Assembly (NCBI GenBank): GCA_009731375.1
Contig: BJOX01000175.1
Span: 84,113-144,581, forward strand
Source of the DNA: Paulinella micropora
Lineage: Eukaryota; Cercozoa; Imbricatea; Euglyphida
Length of the DNA: 60,469 nucleotides
Reading direction: 5' to 3'
Below are positions 9,860 to 28,132 of the stretch, piece after piece; positions within the stretch are counted from its first letter, which is position 1, and the number at the start of each line of letters is the position of its first letter. The notes beneath the pieces are model-generated. The model saw only the letters and a list, made by a program, of their open reading frames with translations, ran no database searches and was not told the DNA's origin. Position numbers and translations under genes: made by a program.

Positions 9860-10382
9860 TTAGTTGTATTATGACTGATTAGTAGTGTTGGTTTCCACAT
9901 TAAAAAGACCCTACCACACCAACTGCATGTGTGGTAGGTAACACTGGCGAAGACGGAGTTGGCTACGAAAAAGGTAATTTAAATGATAATGTTAAGACGA
10001 CAAATAGGAGAGCCGATAGAGCCGTTTCGTTTCGTCTGCTGTATGTAACTAAATTTTGTCTTAAAGTGCGACCCTATACTACTCTTTATCTTTTTTTTTT
10101 CCCCTAGTTTTCGCTCGGTCTGTGGGCGGTCGTTAGCCGCCAAACATCATTAAAGTGGTCCGGCCGGGATGAGCCGCGAGGCCCGACTCTCGGTCTTCCA
10201 GCCAGTCGTCTCCGGTCCGGGCCGGCCGCCATAACACTAGACCAAACCGGAGCCACCTCTCCTGGCACTTTCGCCCGATGTTACTGTTCTTGTAAATTTT
10301 TGGCAGGACTACCGTTTTTTTCTTCGGATTTGTTTTTGACCCACCCAATGCCTAAAATTGAGGTCAGTGGTCAGAAAAGGGG
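9860..10382. other. Right margin of element A and upstream region of AP-1 sigma
   Basis: No convincing gene. Composition changes from AT-rich to mixed near 10080-10130, after a T-run, which I take as the approximate right boundary of element A. No terminal inverted repeat could be recognised. The remaining 250 bases would contain the AP-1 sigma promoter; I see no clear TATA box. Confidence 0.4.
9910..9938. repeat. 10-bp hairpin CCTACCACAC/GTGTGGTAGG
   Basis: Bases 9910-9919 pair perfectly with 9929-9938 around the loop CAACTGCAT. A hairpin with a very similar stem (CTACCCACACAT) sits at 25646-25687 at the left edge of element B. These may be paired features of the element ends, or terminators. 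Confidence 0.5.
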
Positions 10383-17564
<7,182 letters not shown>

Positions 17565-17575
17565 GTCCCCGCCTG

Positions 17576-17640
<65 letters not shown>

Positions 17641-17641
17641 G

Positions 17642-17690
<49 letters not shown>

Positions 17691-17798
17691 GTCTATCTAT
17701 CTACCTATCTATCTATCTATCTATCTATCTATCTCACTTGAGGTGTCACTGACCCTCCCTTGGGCTTGGTTTTTTTGAAATGGGTGCCATCTGTCGAC
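17565..17798 (+). repeat. CTAT array after AP1S exon 8
   Basis: The donor-like GTCCCC follows exon 8. A CTAT array runs to about 17733, then 65 bases of unique sequence including CTTGAG, which echoes the end of exon 8. The final AP1S exon could be here or further on; none was identified with confidence. Confidence 0.6.
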
Positions 17799-18238
17799 AG
17801 ACAGAGAATTAGGGGATGGTGTGGGTGTGCTGGGCCCGTGGTGGGTGCCTTATGTGTGCCTAGCTATACGCCTATAAGTCACATGCCGAAATAGCGACGG
17901 GAAGCACAATCCTGTTCCCTCAGGGTGCCCTTTCTCGCTTGTTGAGCCCGGAATAAAACCCACAGTGCTCTGTCGGTTTATACTAGACTGTCGAACAGTC
18001 TCGAAACTCCATCTGCTTACTGGGTCCTCTGTAATGGAGGTGGGAGCTCGTTCTGCAAGGGGCGCTTATGGAACGAGCCCTGGCCCCGCCTGGTACTAGG
18101 GAGCTTTGGTATCGCCTGTATCAGTCCCTTCCGTGCAAACATCACGGCTTAGCTGGGCATCGGGTTAATACTTTACCCACAGACTTCCTTGGTTGACGAA
18201 ATCAGAAGCTCCTTTTTTCTGACATTAGTCGATATCTC

Positions 18239-18239
<1 letters not shown>
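17799..18239 (+). repeat. 442-bp dispersed repeat, copy 2
   Basis: It matches copy 1 at 14348-14789 with only a few differences (one G fewer in a G-run, one C/T change). It again ends CGATATCTCA and runs into a CTAT array. Confidence 0.9.
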
Positions 18240-18313
<74 letters not shown>

Positions 18314-18420
18314 CTATGAGTCCATCTATCCATCTATCCCATTTTTCCAACCACCCGATCGGGTGGCGGGGTGGAATAAATCTATGCGCTCGGATATGCA
18401 GACCTGATAGACCAAACATC

Positions 18421-18467
<47 letters not shown>

Positions 18468-18584
18468 CATCTATCTATGTCTTCGGATGTGCAGAGCTGA
18501 TAGACCAAACATATCTATCTATCTATCCATCTATCCATCTATCTATCTATCTATCTATCTATCTATTCTATCTATTCTATCTAT

Positions 18585-18622
<38 letters not shown>

Positions 18623-18659
18623 AATCCATCCATCCATCTATCCATCCATCTATCTATCC

Positions 18660-18696
<37 letters not shown>

Positions 18697-18733
18697 CCTA
18701 CCTACCTACCTACCTACCTATCCACCTATCCAC

Positions 18734-18807
<74 letters not shown>

Positions 18808-18937
18808 GATCTATCTGATCTATCTTATCCATCTTATCTATCTTATCTATCTTATCTATCTTATCTATCTTATCTATCGTATCTATCTTATCTATCTTAT
18901 CTATCTTATCTATCTTATCTTATCTATCTTATCTATC

Positions 18938-19001
<64 letters not shown>

Positions 19002-19019
19002 GTATCTATCTATCTATCT
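18240..19019 (+). repeat. CTAT microsatellite block with short unique inserts
   Basis: Pure and variant CTAT repeats, including CTAC, CCAT and TCTTATCTA subtypes. Two short related inserts around 18350-18420 and 18477-18511 share the words GATGTGCAG/GATATGCAG and CTGATAGACCAAACAT. Confidence 0.9.
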
Positions 19020-19179
19020 CTGGCCCCGCCTGGTACTAGGGAGCTTTGGTATCGCCTGTATCAGTCCCTTCCGTGCAAACATCACGGCTTAGCTGGGCAT
19101 CGGGTTAATACTTTACCCACAGACTTCCTTGGTTGACGAAATCAGAAGCTCCTTTTTTCTGACATTAGTCGATATCTCA
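19020..19179 (+). repeat. 442-bp dispersed repeat, 5'-truncated copy 3
   Basis: It contains only the last 160 bases of the repeat, from CTGGCCCCGCC to CGATATCTCA. It is truncated at the 5' end and flanked on both sides by CTAT arrays. 5' truncation is typical of target-primed reverse transcription. Confidence 0.9.
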
Positions 19180-20126
<947 letters not shown>

Positions 20127-20127
<1 letters not shown>

Positions 20128-20687
20128 GTTAGAATCCCACGGGTAAGGAGGAGCCGGGTCCACAGAGTTTGCAGAAGACGTTGCGTGCAGCAGGCCTAGG
20201 CTAACAACACCGTCTTCAAGAGTAATCACCATCCAAGCTCGATCGCATCGTTCTCTATCAATCATAGCGTCACGACAACGCTGAAGCCATCGTTTGAAAG
20301 CTTAGCACAGGGGATTTCCCACGATGTGCTTTGCAGTTTTTGCATCTCTCAACTATCGGGTTGAGAAAAGCCTATTCAAAGGTGGACGATATTGCAGCAT
20401 GAAGGCGCAGAACGCTGCTACCTCGCCACCGCAACAGGAGACACAATGCAGTTATTGAGTGCAAGTAGTCACGACTTGTAGCGCTTCTTCAGCCACTTCT
20501 TGCTTCCGAATCCTGCGCCATGTTATATGACGAGAGCATTCGAATGAGCCGTTGCACAAGCCAAAGCAAGCAGCATCGGCTGAGAAGGAAGGACAGGAAG
20601 TATGGCTGAGTGTACTGCAGAAGCAGCCACTTGTCTTAATTTATGGATTGGATTGACTGACGGATTGATATGATCGATTGAAAGATT
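20127..20687. other. Unique segment between arrays, no gene seen
   Basis: Non-repetitive sequence with one repeat relative: about 20240-20369 resembles 17098-17210. Both contain CGTTCTCTATCA, GCTTTGCA and a CTCAAC...GTTGAGAAA hairpin. No exon or ORF was recognised. Confidence 0.5.
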
Positions 20688-20703
20688 GGTAGGATAGATA
20701 GAC

Positions 20704-20763
<60 letters not shown>

Positions 20764-20800
20764 GGATGGATAGATAGATAGATGGATAGATAGATAGATG

Positions 20801-20859
<59 letters not shown>

Positions 20860-20941
20860 TGATAGATTGATAGATTGATAGATTGATAGATAGATGGATA
20901 GATGGATAGATAGATAGATAGATAGATAGATGGATAGATGG

Positions 20942-21017
<76 letters not shown>

Positions 21018-21136
21018 GTAGGTAGATAGATAGGTAGGGAGTATGCAGGTACACATTTTTAACATACATATGTATCTATATGTGTGTATGTATGTATTTG
21101 TTTGCGCAAGAGGCACAAAGAGAGAGAGAGAGAGTC

Positions 21137-21171
<35 letters not shown>

Positions 21172-21288
21172 TAGAGAGAGAAAGAAAGAGAGAGAGAGAG
21201 AGAGAGGGAGGGAGGGAGGGAGGGAGTGAGGGAGGGAGGGAGAGAGAGNNNNNNNNNNNNNNNNNNNNNNNNNNNNNNNNNNNNNNNN

Positions 21289-21327
<39 letters not shown>

Positions 21328-21329
21328 GC

Positions 21330-21368
<39 letters not shown>

Positions 21369-21430
21369 GATTGGTAAGTTAGTAGGTAGGTACTTCGGTA
21401 CTTTAGGTAGGTAGGTAGGTTGGTACGTAC
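20688..21430. repeat. GATA array, GA-rich tract and 40-base gap
   Basis: GATA/GGATA/GATT repeats (20688-21024), a CATA/GTAT stretch, then GA and GT dinucleotide repeats up to the gap at 21249-21288, followed by poly-G and more GA. Confidence 0.85.
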
Positions 21431-21540
21431 CTTGATCACTAGCGATCTGATTCTAATTGTAGTTTACCGGTAATAAACATCTTTCCTAATGCATGTTGCG
21501 AGCAAGAAGAGAAAGAAGCATTAAGTACAATAATAAGGGT

Positions 21541-22575
21541 TGAGTCGGTAGACTAAGCTTACCCAGCCGCGACTCACCGTGCTTAGACTGCCAGTACTAC
21601 CAAGACTACTGGTGCAGCCAGGTACAGTCCAGGTTACTTACTTATCCCTACTAGTGAAAAGTGTTAGACCCGAACATTGGACAATTAATTAGACCCTTCC
21701 TCCTCAGCTATGTCCGTATTGTTATTTTGCACGTTGGCAATAATCGTTACGGTTAGTAGTATTATTAGTTATTAATACAGTCATTTAGAGTACCTTTTTT
21801 CTGGTACTGGTGGCACCAGCTTTTTACCATCACCTGTTAGACCATAGGTTGTATTAATACGGTAACGGACTGATTTAGTATGACCTGGCCGGTCTGTAGG
21901 ATGCATGTCGGTAGAGCCATCCCTTCAGGACGCGCCGGGCCGTGTTGTTCTGTCTGTGCCTTTTCAATAAAGCTTGTGGTACGATGCGATCGTGACTGAG
22001 CTTGAACCGGTCCGTGGACGGCTTGCTACCTCTGTGCGGGAACAGTATTTAGGTATATGTTCTATCAGGTTATGAGAGTTGGTTAGCTAAGCTAGAGGAC
22101 GGTTCCCGCAATTTGAAAGACCGTAGAGTCTACTTCTGCGAAACCAAAAACAGCTCGGCATATTGCTGAGGTTTCAAGAGTCCCCCGTATACGGTGAAGA
22201 CCCTCACCTGATAGGGCTATTGCGGTTCGTCCGCGCTAACAACTAGCTGGTGTGTGTGCGGAAGGCTGTCACCAGCGAACCACCGTCTAGGTTACGTGCG
22301 GAAGGCTGTACCTAGTGCTAGGTGATGTGCGGAAGGCTGCACCTAGAACCACTAGGCGATGTGCGGAAGGCTGCACCTAGTGCCACAAGAGCGAGCATAG
22401 CTAGACTGTTGAGCTAGCTAGGAGGCTATTATCATCAGTAGACGATAGTCTGCCCTGTCACGCACTGCTAGGATCTCGTTGTGGGTGGGAGACCGAGTGT
22501 CTTGCCACAGTTGGGTCTGGTCGTGCCATGAAGACTCAACATGAATAGTGGACGTGCGGAAGGCTGCCACTGCTA
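21541..22575. ncRNA. Candidate structured RNA, dense in hairpins
   Basis: No ORF of note, but many perfect stems in one kilobase: TGAGTCG/CGACTCA (21541-47/21570-76), CCAGTA/TACTGG (21591-96/21607-12), CTGGT-GGC-ACCAG (near 21811-21823), TGCGGGAAC/GTTCCCGCA (22035-43/22102-10), GAAACC/GGTTTC (22140-45/22170-75) enclosing CTCGGCA/TGCTGAG with a G-T pair, GCGG-TTCGT-CCGC, and TTGGGTCT/AGACTCAA with a G-T pair. G-T pairs that keep a stem favour RNA over DNA structure. Five further hairpins share one loop. The strand is unknown, though some G-T pairs fit the plus strand. I do not recognise an rRNA, RNase P or spliceosomal RNA. It could be a transposon RNA. Confidence 0.45.
22246..22571 (+). repeat. 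Five hairpins with an identical 13-nt loop core
   Basis: The core GTGCGGAAGGCTG occurs at 22256, 22296, 22327, 22361 and 22554 (start positions). Each copy is enclosed by a different or compensating stem: GCTGGTG/CACCAGC (22246-52/22270-76), CTAGGT/ACCTAG (22287-92/22310-15), CTAGGTG/CACCTAG (22318-24/22340-46), CTAGGCG/CACCTAG with one mismatch (22352-58/22374-80) and AGTGG/CCACT (22547-51/22567-71). Constant loop with varying paired stems is the mark of a selected structure, for example a protein-binding site array. Confidence 0.75.
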
Positions 22576-24542
22576 CCTCTCATATTTAGTTATAGCTACC
22601 CCCTTTCTGGCCTTCTTTCTTGGCCTTCTTTCTATCTATTTATCTATCTCTATTGATTGTTTTGCCTCTTTAGGTAGACTTATCCTTCTTTATAGTGCGT
22701 AGTCTTACGTTCTATCGCTTGTACATCTACTTCGCACTTGTACCTACACTACAGTAGGCTCCTTATTTATCATCTATTCACATACACTGCTTTGATATCC
22801 TTCTTTACTCTTTTCACCCAATATGGTGTGCGTGTGAGAGAGGTTGTCACTGTGTGTTCTCTTCTCATGTCTGAGGTTTGATTCTTTTTAGAGTCAGGAC
22901 TGAAGGATTGGGAAGGATTGATATGTGTTTATGTATTATAAATATTAGGTAGTGTCAGGGTGAGCGAGGATTGATTGCTTGCTTGTTTGCTAAGCAGCTT
23001 GCTTGCTTGCTTGCTTACCTGCTTGTATGCTTGTATGCTTGCTTGCTTGCTTGCTTGCTTACTTGCTTGCTTGCTTGCCTGCTTACTTGCTTGCTTACTT
23101 ACTTGTTTGCTTGCATGCTTGGTTGCTTGCTTGCTTGGTGGGCAAGGGTAGGGTAATGTCTCTTCGTACATAGCAACTTTACGTCATTTTCGAGTCATTG
23201 GTTGGTATTTTCTCGTAATGACTATTAGGCATGATGCGCTGCGTGCCTCTATTGCTATGCTTCTACTGCATTCTGTTCTTTGGGCTTATTGTTAAGTTGT
23301 ACATGTCTTGGTATAATAATCTGTTGTATCTTTTGCTTACCACAATCACTGCCTCAAGCTACTGCTTTTGTGTCTTGTGTCAGTGTGGTATTCACTGTGG
23401 GACATATGTGCTTAAGCTTAGCCAATTACAGTTGTAGTTCTTGGTTTTGGATGATTGTTGTCTTGTCTACCCTCACTGAATCATTGTTGTGCTTGCGTGA
23501 ATAAGGACAACTAACAGTGCTGCTTTACTGTTGTAGTTAGTATAGTATCTTGCATGATTGTCTACTTACTTGTCTATGTCATGTTCTTACTTGATGGCTT
23601 GTTTCTGCTTGTTGACTACCTGCACGATTGCTAACTTACTTGCTTGTTCGCATACTCACTAGTTAGTCTGCTTACTTAATGGTTTGTTTCTGCTCGTTTG
23701 TTTACTTGCATGATTTCTAACTTGCTTGTCTGTTTATATATACATAAGTAGTAAAGTAGGTGAGTGAGGTGTTTGCAGACAACTTGACGACTAGATGAAG
23801 TAGGGGATGTCAGTAGTTTGGATACTTATGTCCATGCTTTATTCAGTCTGTATCGTCCATCCGTTTTTGTCACCCACTACATTTCTCCTCTGTGCTGCGT
23901 TTGATATACTGTGTACGAATTATGTAGGGTGGGTGACATCTCATGCGACATTGATGTGTGTACTTATGACGTTGAACTACTTTGTATTCATTTGTGTAGT
24001 CCAATTGTTGTTACGTACTTACATCTTTTGTCTTCGTTTTGTCTGTCATCTGCACATCATTATTCTGCTTTCTCCCTTATTACTGTCTTTCTCTATTCCA
24101 GTATGGGGGATTAAGGAATAGGTGCTGTAGTGGAATGATATTGCATGAAGTATTGGATGTTAGTTTAGGGCAGTGTGATGGACAGATAGAAGTGGCTTGG
24201 ACATAGTGTGTGCGTTGTCGTTATGCCTTCCTATCCTGTGATTGTCCTAAGTCTACCACCCATTCCTAATGCATTGTCTTTATGTTTTATCCTTATCCTA
24301 GTGCTATGTTTCTATTATAAAGAATTTTATGTGTGTGCTGCACGAACCATGCACATGATAGAGACATAGTCTGTGGCAAGAGATGATGACAATAATTTGG
24401 TGACAGACCCTCTGTTGTGATGGCAGAGAGCAAGTATTAGCATAGTCAGGTTGCCCTAGTGCTGAGCTTATCTGTTGTCTCTGAGAGCATTTCATTTCAG
24501 AAGGTGGTCTTAGGATTACATGAACTCTTTCTTCTGTCGTTG

Positions 24543-24590
<48 letters not shown>

Positions 24591-24993
24591 TTTCTTTTCC
24601 CCTCGTATTATTCTCGACTTCACAGCATCGTCAAAAGAAAGCGTCTGTCGTCTATATGTCCTCCAATATGGTATTGGTATGTACGTGCATATGTATATGT
24701 ATATATGCGTATGTACATATATATATATATATACATATATATATACATATATATATACATATATATATTTGATATATATACATATATATATTTGATATAT
24801 ATACATATATATATATAAACCGTCTCCCCCTTAACCTACAACAACAGTGGTGGTGATGATGTATATACATATATATATGGTCATTTATGTATTCGCGACT
24901 TGTCCAACCGCAAACTATAAAACAAGCCTTAAAAAAGTAAAAAACCAACATAGGACATATAGAAAACATACACAGAAAATAAAAAAGTGTCAA
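22576..24993. other. T-rich intergenic region, no gene recognised
   Basis: It contains a (CTTG)n array (22979-23139), T-rich DNA with hydrophobic but unconvincing frames (23230-24120), a CT dinucleotide array (24543-24590) and AT/ATAC repeats (about 24690-24820). The left edge of element B is probably near 24900, where sequence becomes A-rich. Confidence 0.6.
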
Positions 24994-25470
24994 ATGTTTA
25001 ACATACATTTTAGAAATGTTGAGGACTGGCTTGATATATTTGAAACTAATAAGGAAAGTAAAGCAAACCTCAAGTTGTCAAAGATAAGATGTGAGGAAAG
25101 AATAAACAAAATGGATAAAGAAATCGAATTGATAGTCGAAAGAAAGAAACCAGACCAAGTAAAAATAGAAGCCATCGATAGAATGTTGAATAGACTCAAT
25201 AACGAAAGTATAAATGTGGAGAAGGATAGGCGATTTAATTTGAAGAGAAAGAAGAGGATGAGGAAGATTGAAAAGGAAAGAAATATTTTTATGGTGTGGT
25301 ATAATGAAAATAAAAAAGAATATAAGGGCGAGGTTCTCAAAAAGATACACGACGGCATAGAAAAAGAAGCACTATCATTTAATCAATCTTTTATGAAATA
25401 TATTGACTATGTCCCTAAAGTCAGCAATATAGAAAACAAAGGAGGTAATAGTATGGAATTAAGTTTATAA
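24994..25470 (+). CDS. Charged coiled-coil viral protein, unknown function
   Basis: 158 residues from the ATG at 24994 (MFNIHFRNVEDWLDIFETNK...). An earlier ATG at 24847 lies in microsatellite and is unlikely. Most of the protein is Lys/Glu/Arg-rich helix with long heptad-like stretches (residues 20-125), suggesting a coiled coil. The end is more polar. It is the first gene of element B, AT-rich like its neighbours. No family is recognised. Its position and style resemble the small coiled-coil gene at 9382 in element A. Confidence 0.55.
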   Translation: MFNIHFRNVEDWLDIFETNKESKANLKLSKIRCEERINKMDKEIELIVERKKPDQVKIEAIDRMLNRLNNESINVEKDRRFNLKRKKRMRKIEKERNIFMVWYNENKKEYKGEVLKKIHDGIEKEALSFNQSFMKYIDYVPKVSNIENKGGNSMELSL

Positions 25471-25690
25471 ATTGTCTTGTTTGTGTTGCGTGGTGCCTGC
25501 CTACACGCTCACCTCTCCTCAATCAACACGGCACACACTCACATACATAAGACAATATAATGCATTTTTGTTTTTGGTAGTCAAAAGCAAAAATATTAGT
25601 AAAAAGCACAGATTAGAGTATTTGATTAGAACGGCTTTTCGGGCACTACCCACACATGTGTTTTGGTGCTTTTTGATGTGTGGGTAGGTG
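25471..25690. other. 220-bp spacer ending in a 12-bp hairpin
   Basis: ATTGTCTT at 25471-25478 is complementary to AAGACAAT at 25549-25556. CTACCCACACAT (25646-25657) pairs perfectly with ATGTGTGGGTAG (25676-25687), and the right arm ends three bases before the ATG at 25691. The stem resembles that of the hairpin at 9910-9938. Confidence 0.6.
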
Positions 25691-26173
25691 ATGTCGGAGG
25701 AACTCGCCAGCGAGTTGGAGGCCATGGGGTTGCAACGCAACGATGAAGACGAAGAGGTTGAGGAGAAGGAGGAGGACAAAGCCGTAATGCCTTCGCCTTC
25801 GCCTTCGCCTTCGCCTTCGCCAGCGGATGAAAAGGACGTTGCTCCTCATCCGTGGAAGAACTTCAACGACATTCCCCCGCGAGTGGTTTTAACCACTACG
25901 GGGCGATTCGTTGAGATGTCAAAGGCTTTTGTGAAAGCCACAAAATCTATTAAATTGTTTGCGGGCAAAGCCTTGCACCGCGAAAAACCCGATTGCTTTT
26001 ACGCAAGGGCAAAATATGATACAAGCATCAAAAATCCTTCGTACAAATACTATTTTCTTGTATCCAAGGGGAGTGGTGCGCAGGAGGAGTTGTTGATTTT
26101 CAACAGACTTACTGCCTTGGCAAGATTGAATCACGAGGCAGCCCTGATCAATTGGGTCGTTCAAATTCGTTGA
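25691..26173 (+). CDS. Acidic-leader protein of element edge, unknown function
   Basis: 160 residues from the ATG at 25691, just after the hairpin (a GTG at 25688 is in frame). Residues 1-50 are acidic, with a Pro-Ser repeat coded by a (CTTCGC)n-type run. Residues 55-160 form a compact domain with YKYYFLVSKGSGAQEELLIF and LTALARLNHEAALINWVV. GC content is higher than in neighbouring viral genes, as for the spliced gene at 8504-9018, which has the same acidic leader and small C-terminal domain. The two may be diverged relatives. No known family. Confidence 0.55.
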   Translation: MSEELASELEAMGLQRNDEDEEVEEKEEDKAVMPSPSPSPSPSPADEKDVAPHPWKNFNDIPPRVVLTTTGRFVEMSKAFVKATKSIKLFAGKALHREKPDCFYARAKYDTSIKNPSYKYYFLVSKGSGAQEELLIFNRLTALARLNHEAALINWVVQIR

Positions 26174-26238
26174 TTAAATTTTTTTCTCTTTGATATTGTT
26201 TTAAAATAATTAAAATAATATAATTATATATAAGAGTA

Positions 26239-26481
26239 ATGGTAGATATTATAGCGAGTTTGCCGTATGATTTACAAGAACATATAAAAGCCTTTTTGTT
26301 TAATAGCGATTTACTAACAGACAATTACGAATTATGCGACAACTGCGGGCTTACTTTATCATTTGTAGAAAGTCCAATAATTCACGCTCAGAATATGGAG
26401 TGGTATTTTAATTACTATTGTTTTTGCTCTAGAGAATGTGCCAGTGAATATTTTGAGTTAGAAAAAAATAGACTTGTCTAA
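26239..26481 (+). CDS. F-box-like/zinc-finger small protein 1
   Basis: 80 residues. The start VDIIASLPYDLQEHIKAFLF looks like an F-box core (hydrophobic-LP-x-D-hydrophobic-x-x-x-I). It is followed by CDNCG and, 30-odd residues later, CFCSRECASEYFELE, which together could bind zinc. It is a paralogue of the protein encoded at 27804-28079, which has the same order and the shared stretch (S/F)-x-E/Q-S-x-P-I-I. F-box proteins recruit targets to SCF ubiquitin ligases, so a role in redirecting host protein turnover is possible but is inference from a short motif. It lies 12 bases before the recombinase gene. Confidence 0.55.
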   Translation: MVDIIASLPYDLQEHIKAFLFNSDLLTDNYELCDNCGLTLSFVESPIIHAQNMEWYFNYYCFCSRECASEYFELEKNRLV

Positions 26482-26492
26482 TATATACTAAG

Positions 26493-27814
26493 ATGTGGAG
26501 CGAAGACGACAAGAAGTTTGTTAGGCAGTTGAGAGTTGCTACTACCGAAAGTAAAATTTATGAAGTGGTGTCTAACTTCTACGATAGCGAATTAAAACCA
26601 AGTATAGCCTTTCATAATGCTATTATATCTTTATTTAGCACACCAACTAGTGATGAAGAGGTGCTTGAGGCACTAAAAGTAATATATCCTAAATATGCTA
26701 TCGTGTATCCTAATTTGAATAGTAGAAGGCAAAGACTTTCTGAGGTGAGAAAGAAAGCAATAGAGCCTTACCAAAGCGAAAAAGTATATGAAATGAGCAA
26801 ACTGGATAAGTATTTTAATCTTAATGAAGACGAGCGGATTGATATCGTTGAGGGATATAAGAAAGATGTCAAAGCCAAAAATGAACAAAAAATACAAATT
26901 GATGTCCGTGATGTAATGGCTAAAATGAATGATATGATATTAAGTAATGACCCTTATCTTAAACTGCTTGCTTTGATGATAGCAATTGGAGCGAGGCCTG
27001 TGGAAATATTTGACAAAAACACATATGAATTAATACCAGATAAACCGAGTTGGTTGCGAGTGAATAACCTAGCGAAAAAGAGAGAAGGACAAAAAAAGAA
27101 TTGGACTGAGAGGCCTGTTGTCCTTTTTACTCCCCAGTTTGTAATAGAACAAGTAAATTCAATACGAAACCATTTCAAAAAGAAAAAAGCAGTTATCATC
27201 AACAGCGAAGGGGTGCTTGATAAACAAAAGAATAATGAACTAAACAAAAGAATTATCAAAATCTTCCTTGGCTATCAGAATACACACAGAAAAGCAGTAT
27301 GTTGCGAAAACTATATGCTAGTTTGTCGTATAGTAATTTCGCCAATCCGAAATGAGAGAATTTTAATACATGGGTTTCAAATGTATTGGGGCACGGCGAT
27401 ATGCTCACTTCATTTAGTTATAGTTGGGTTAATGTGGCCGACCCTGAAGAAATTAAGGCAGAAGGGATTAAAACAGAATTAGAGGAGTTGAGACGCAAAA
27501 TAGATTTATATTTGAATTTAAATAATACTAATGAAATTAAAAGCGAAAACGGAGACGAAGAATGTAGTTATATACCATTAGGTAAAAGCGCTAGCAGAGA
27601 GGATAAATATAAATTGCTTGAGCAGATTTACAATGATAACCCGAATATTACAAATACTAAACTGAGAAAATTAAGCGGGATTGGAGCCGTTATTGTTAAT
27701 ACGTTTATTAAAGAGAAGAGGGGCGAAGCGACGAAAAACGAAGCGAAAAAAGAAGAGGAAACAAAAGCGCCATTAAGAAGAAGCACGAGAATTAAAAAGA
27801 AGGCTAATACTTAA
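26493..27814 (+). pseudogene. Tyrosine recombinase (possibly protelomerase-like), frameshift plus stop
   Basis: The intact first part (to about codon 266) has a helical N-terminal half and a catalytic domain beginning near residue 141. Box I is IAIGARPVEIF with Arg168, and a likely beta-hairpin lysine lies in KKREGQKK. The frame is lost at the A-run 27290-27293. In the next frame come the box II-like MLRKLYASLSY, then a TGA at 27353-27355, then the LGHGD...SFSY motif with the presumed nucleophile tyrosine. The C-terminus ends LRRSTRIKKKANT. Such enzymes integrate or resolve viral genomes. With one indel and one nonsense codon the copy is probably inactive, unless both are errors. The end overlaps the convergent gene at 27804 by 11 bases. 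Confidence 0.7.
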
Positions 27815-28079
27815 CAACGACTAAAGGCGGTTCTCCATATTTTAGTCTAAGATTAGACTCTCGTCTGTAGCATTTAATGGAGCAGATTGTGAAAAACTCA
27901 ATACTATCTACACCATAAAAATTGCCCGCTATAATTGGAGGGTGCGACTGAAATGTGCGAGACAAACCGCATATATTACAAAATTCTTCTCCATATTTTG
28001 GCTGTGGCATCTCTGAATAAACGAATGTCCTTATATGTCCAACTATATCACTCGGCAATTCGCGTATTATTATTGACAT
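27804..28079 (-). CDS. F-box-like/zinc-finger small protein 2
   Basis: 91 residues. The start SIIIRELPSDIVGHIRTFVY matches an F-box core. Then FCNICGLSRTF and, later, ICSIKCYRRES supply two Cys pairs for a probable zinc site. It is a paralogue of the protein at 26239-26481, so the two genes flank the recombinase in opposite orientation. The duplicates have diverged strongly, which suggests age and retained function. Confidence 0.55.
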   Translation of the reverse strand: MSIIIRELPSDIVGHIRTFVYSEMPQPKYGEEFCNICGLSRTFQSHPPIIAGNFYGVDSIEFFTICSIKCYRRESNLRLKYGEPPLVVVKY

Positions 28080-28132
28080 GTTTTATATAATATAAAGTCT
28101 ATTTTTGAAAAAAAAAGACTTACATATATAAA

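Noticed and set aside
10133-10348. 71-codon minus-strand frame upstream of AP1S
   Set aside because: No recognisable domain, and it lies in the presumed promoter region; the sequence looks like spurious coding.
22246-22571. Repeats as a CRISPR array
   Set aside because: Spacing is irregular, the repeat is 13 bases inside variable stems, no cas genes are present, and the genome is eukaryotic.
23231-24121. Hydrophobic frames as membrane proteins
   Set aside because: T-rich DNA gives Leu/Phe/Cys-rich frames by chance; frames overlap, and there is no conserved motif or sensible start context.
24847-24993. Upstream ATG of the coiled-coil gene
   Set aside because: It would place about 49 residues in AT microsatellite DNA; the ATG at 24994 fits the viral composition better.
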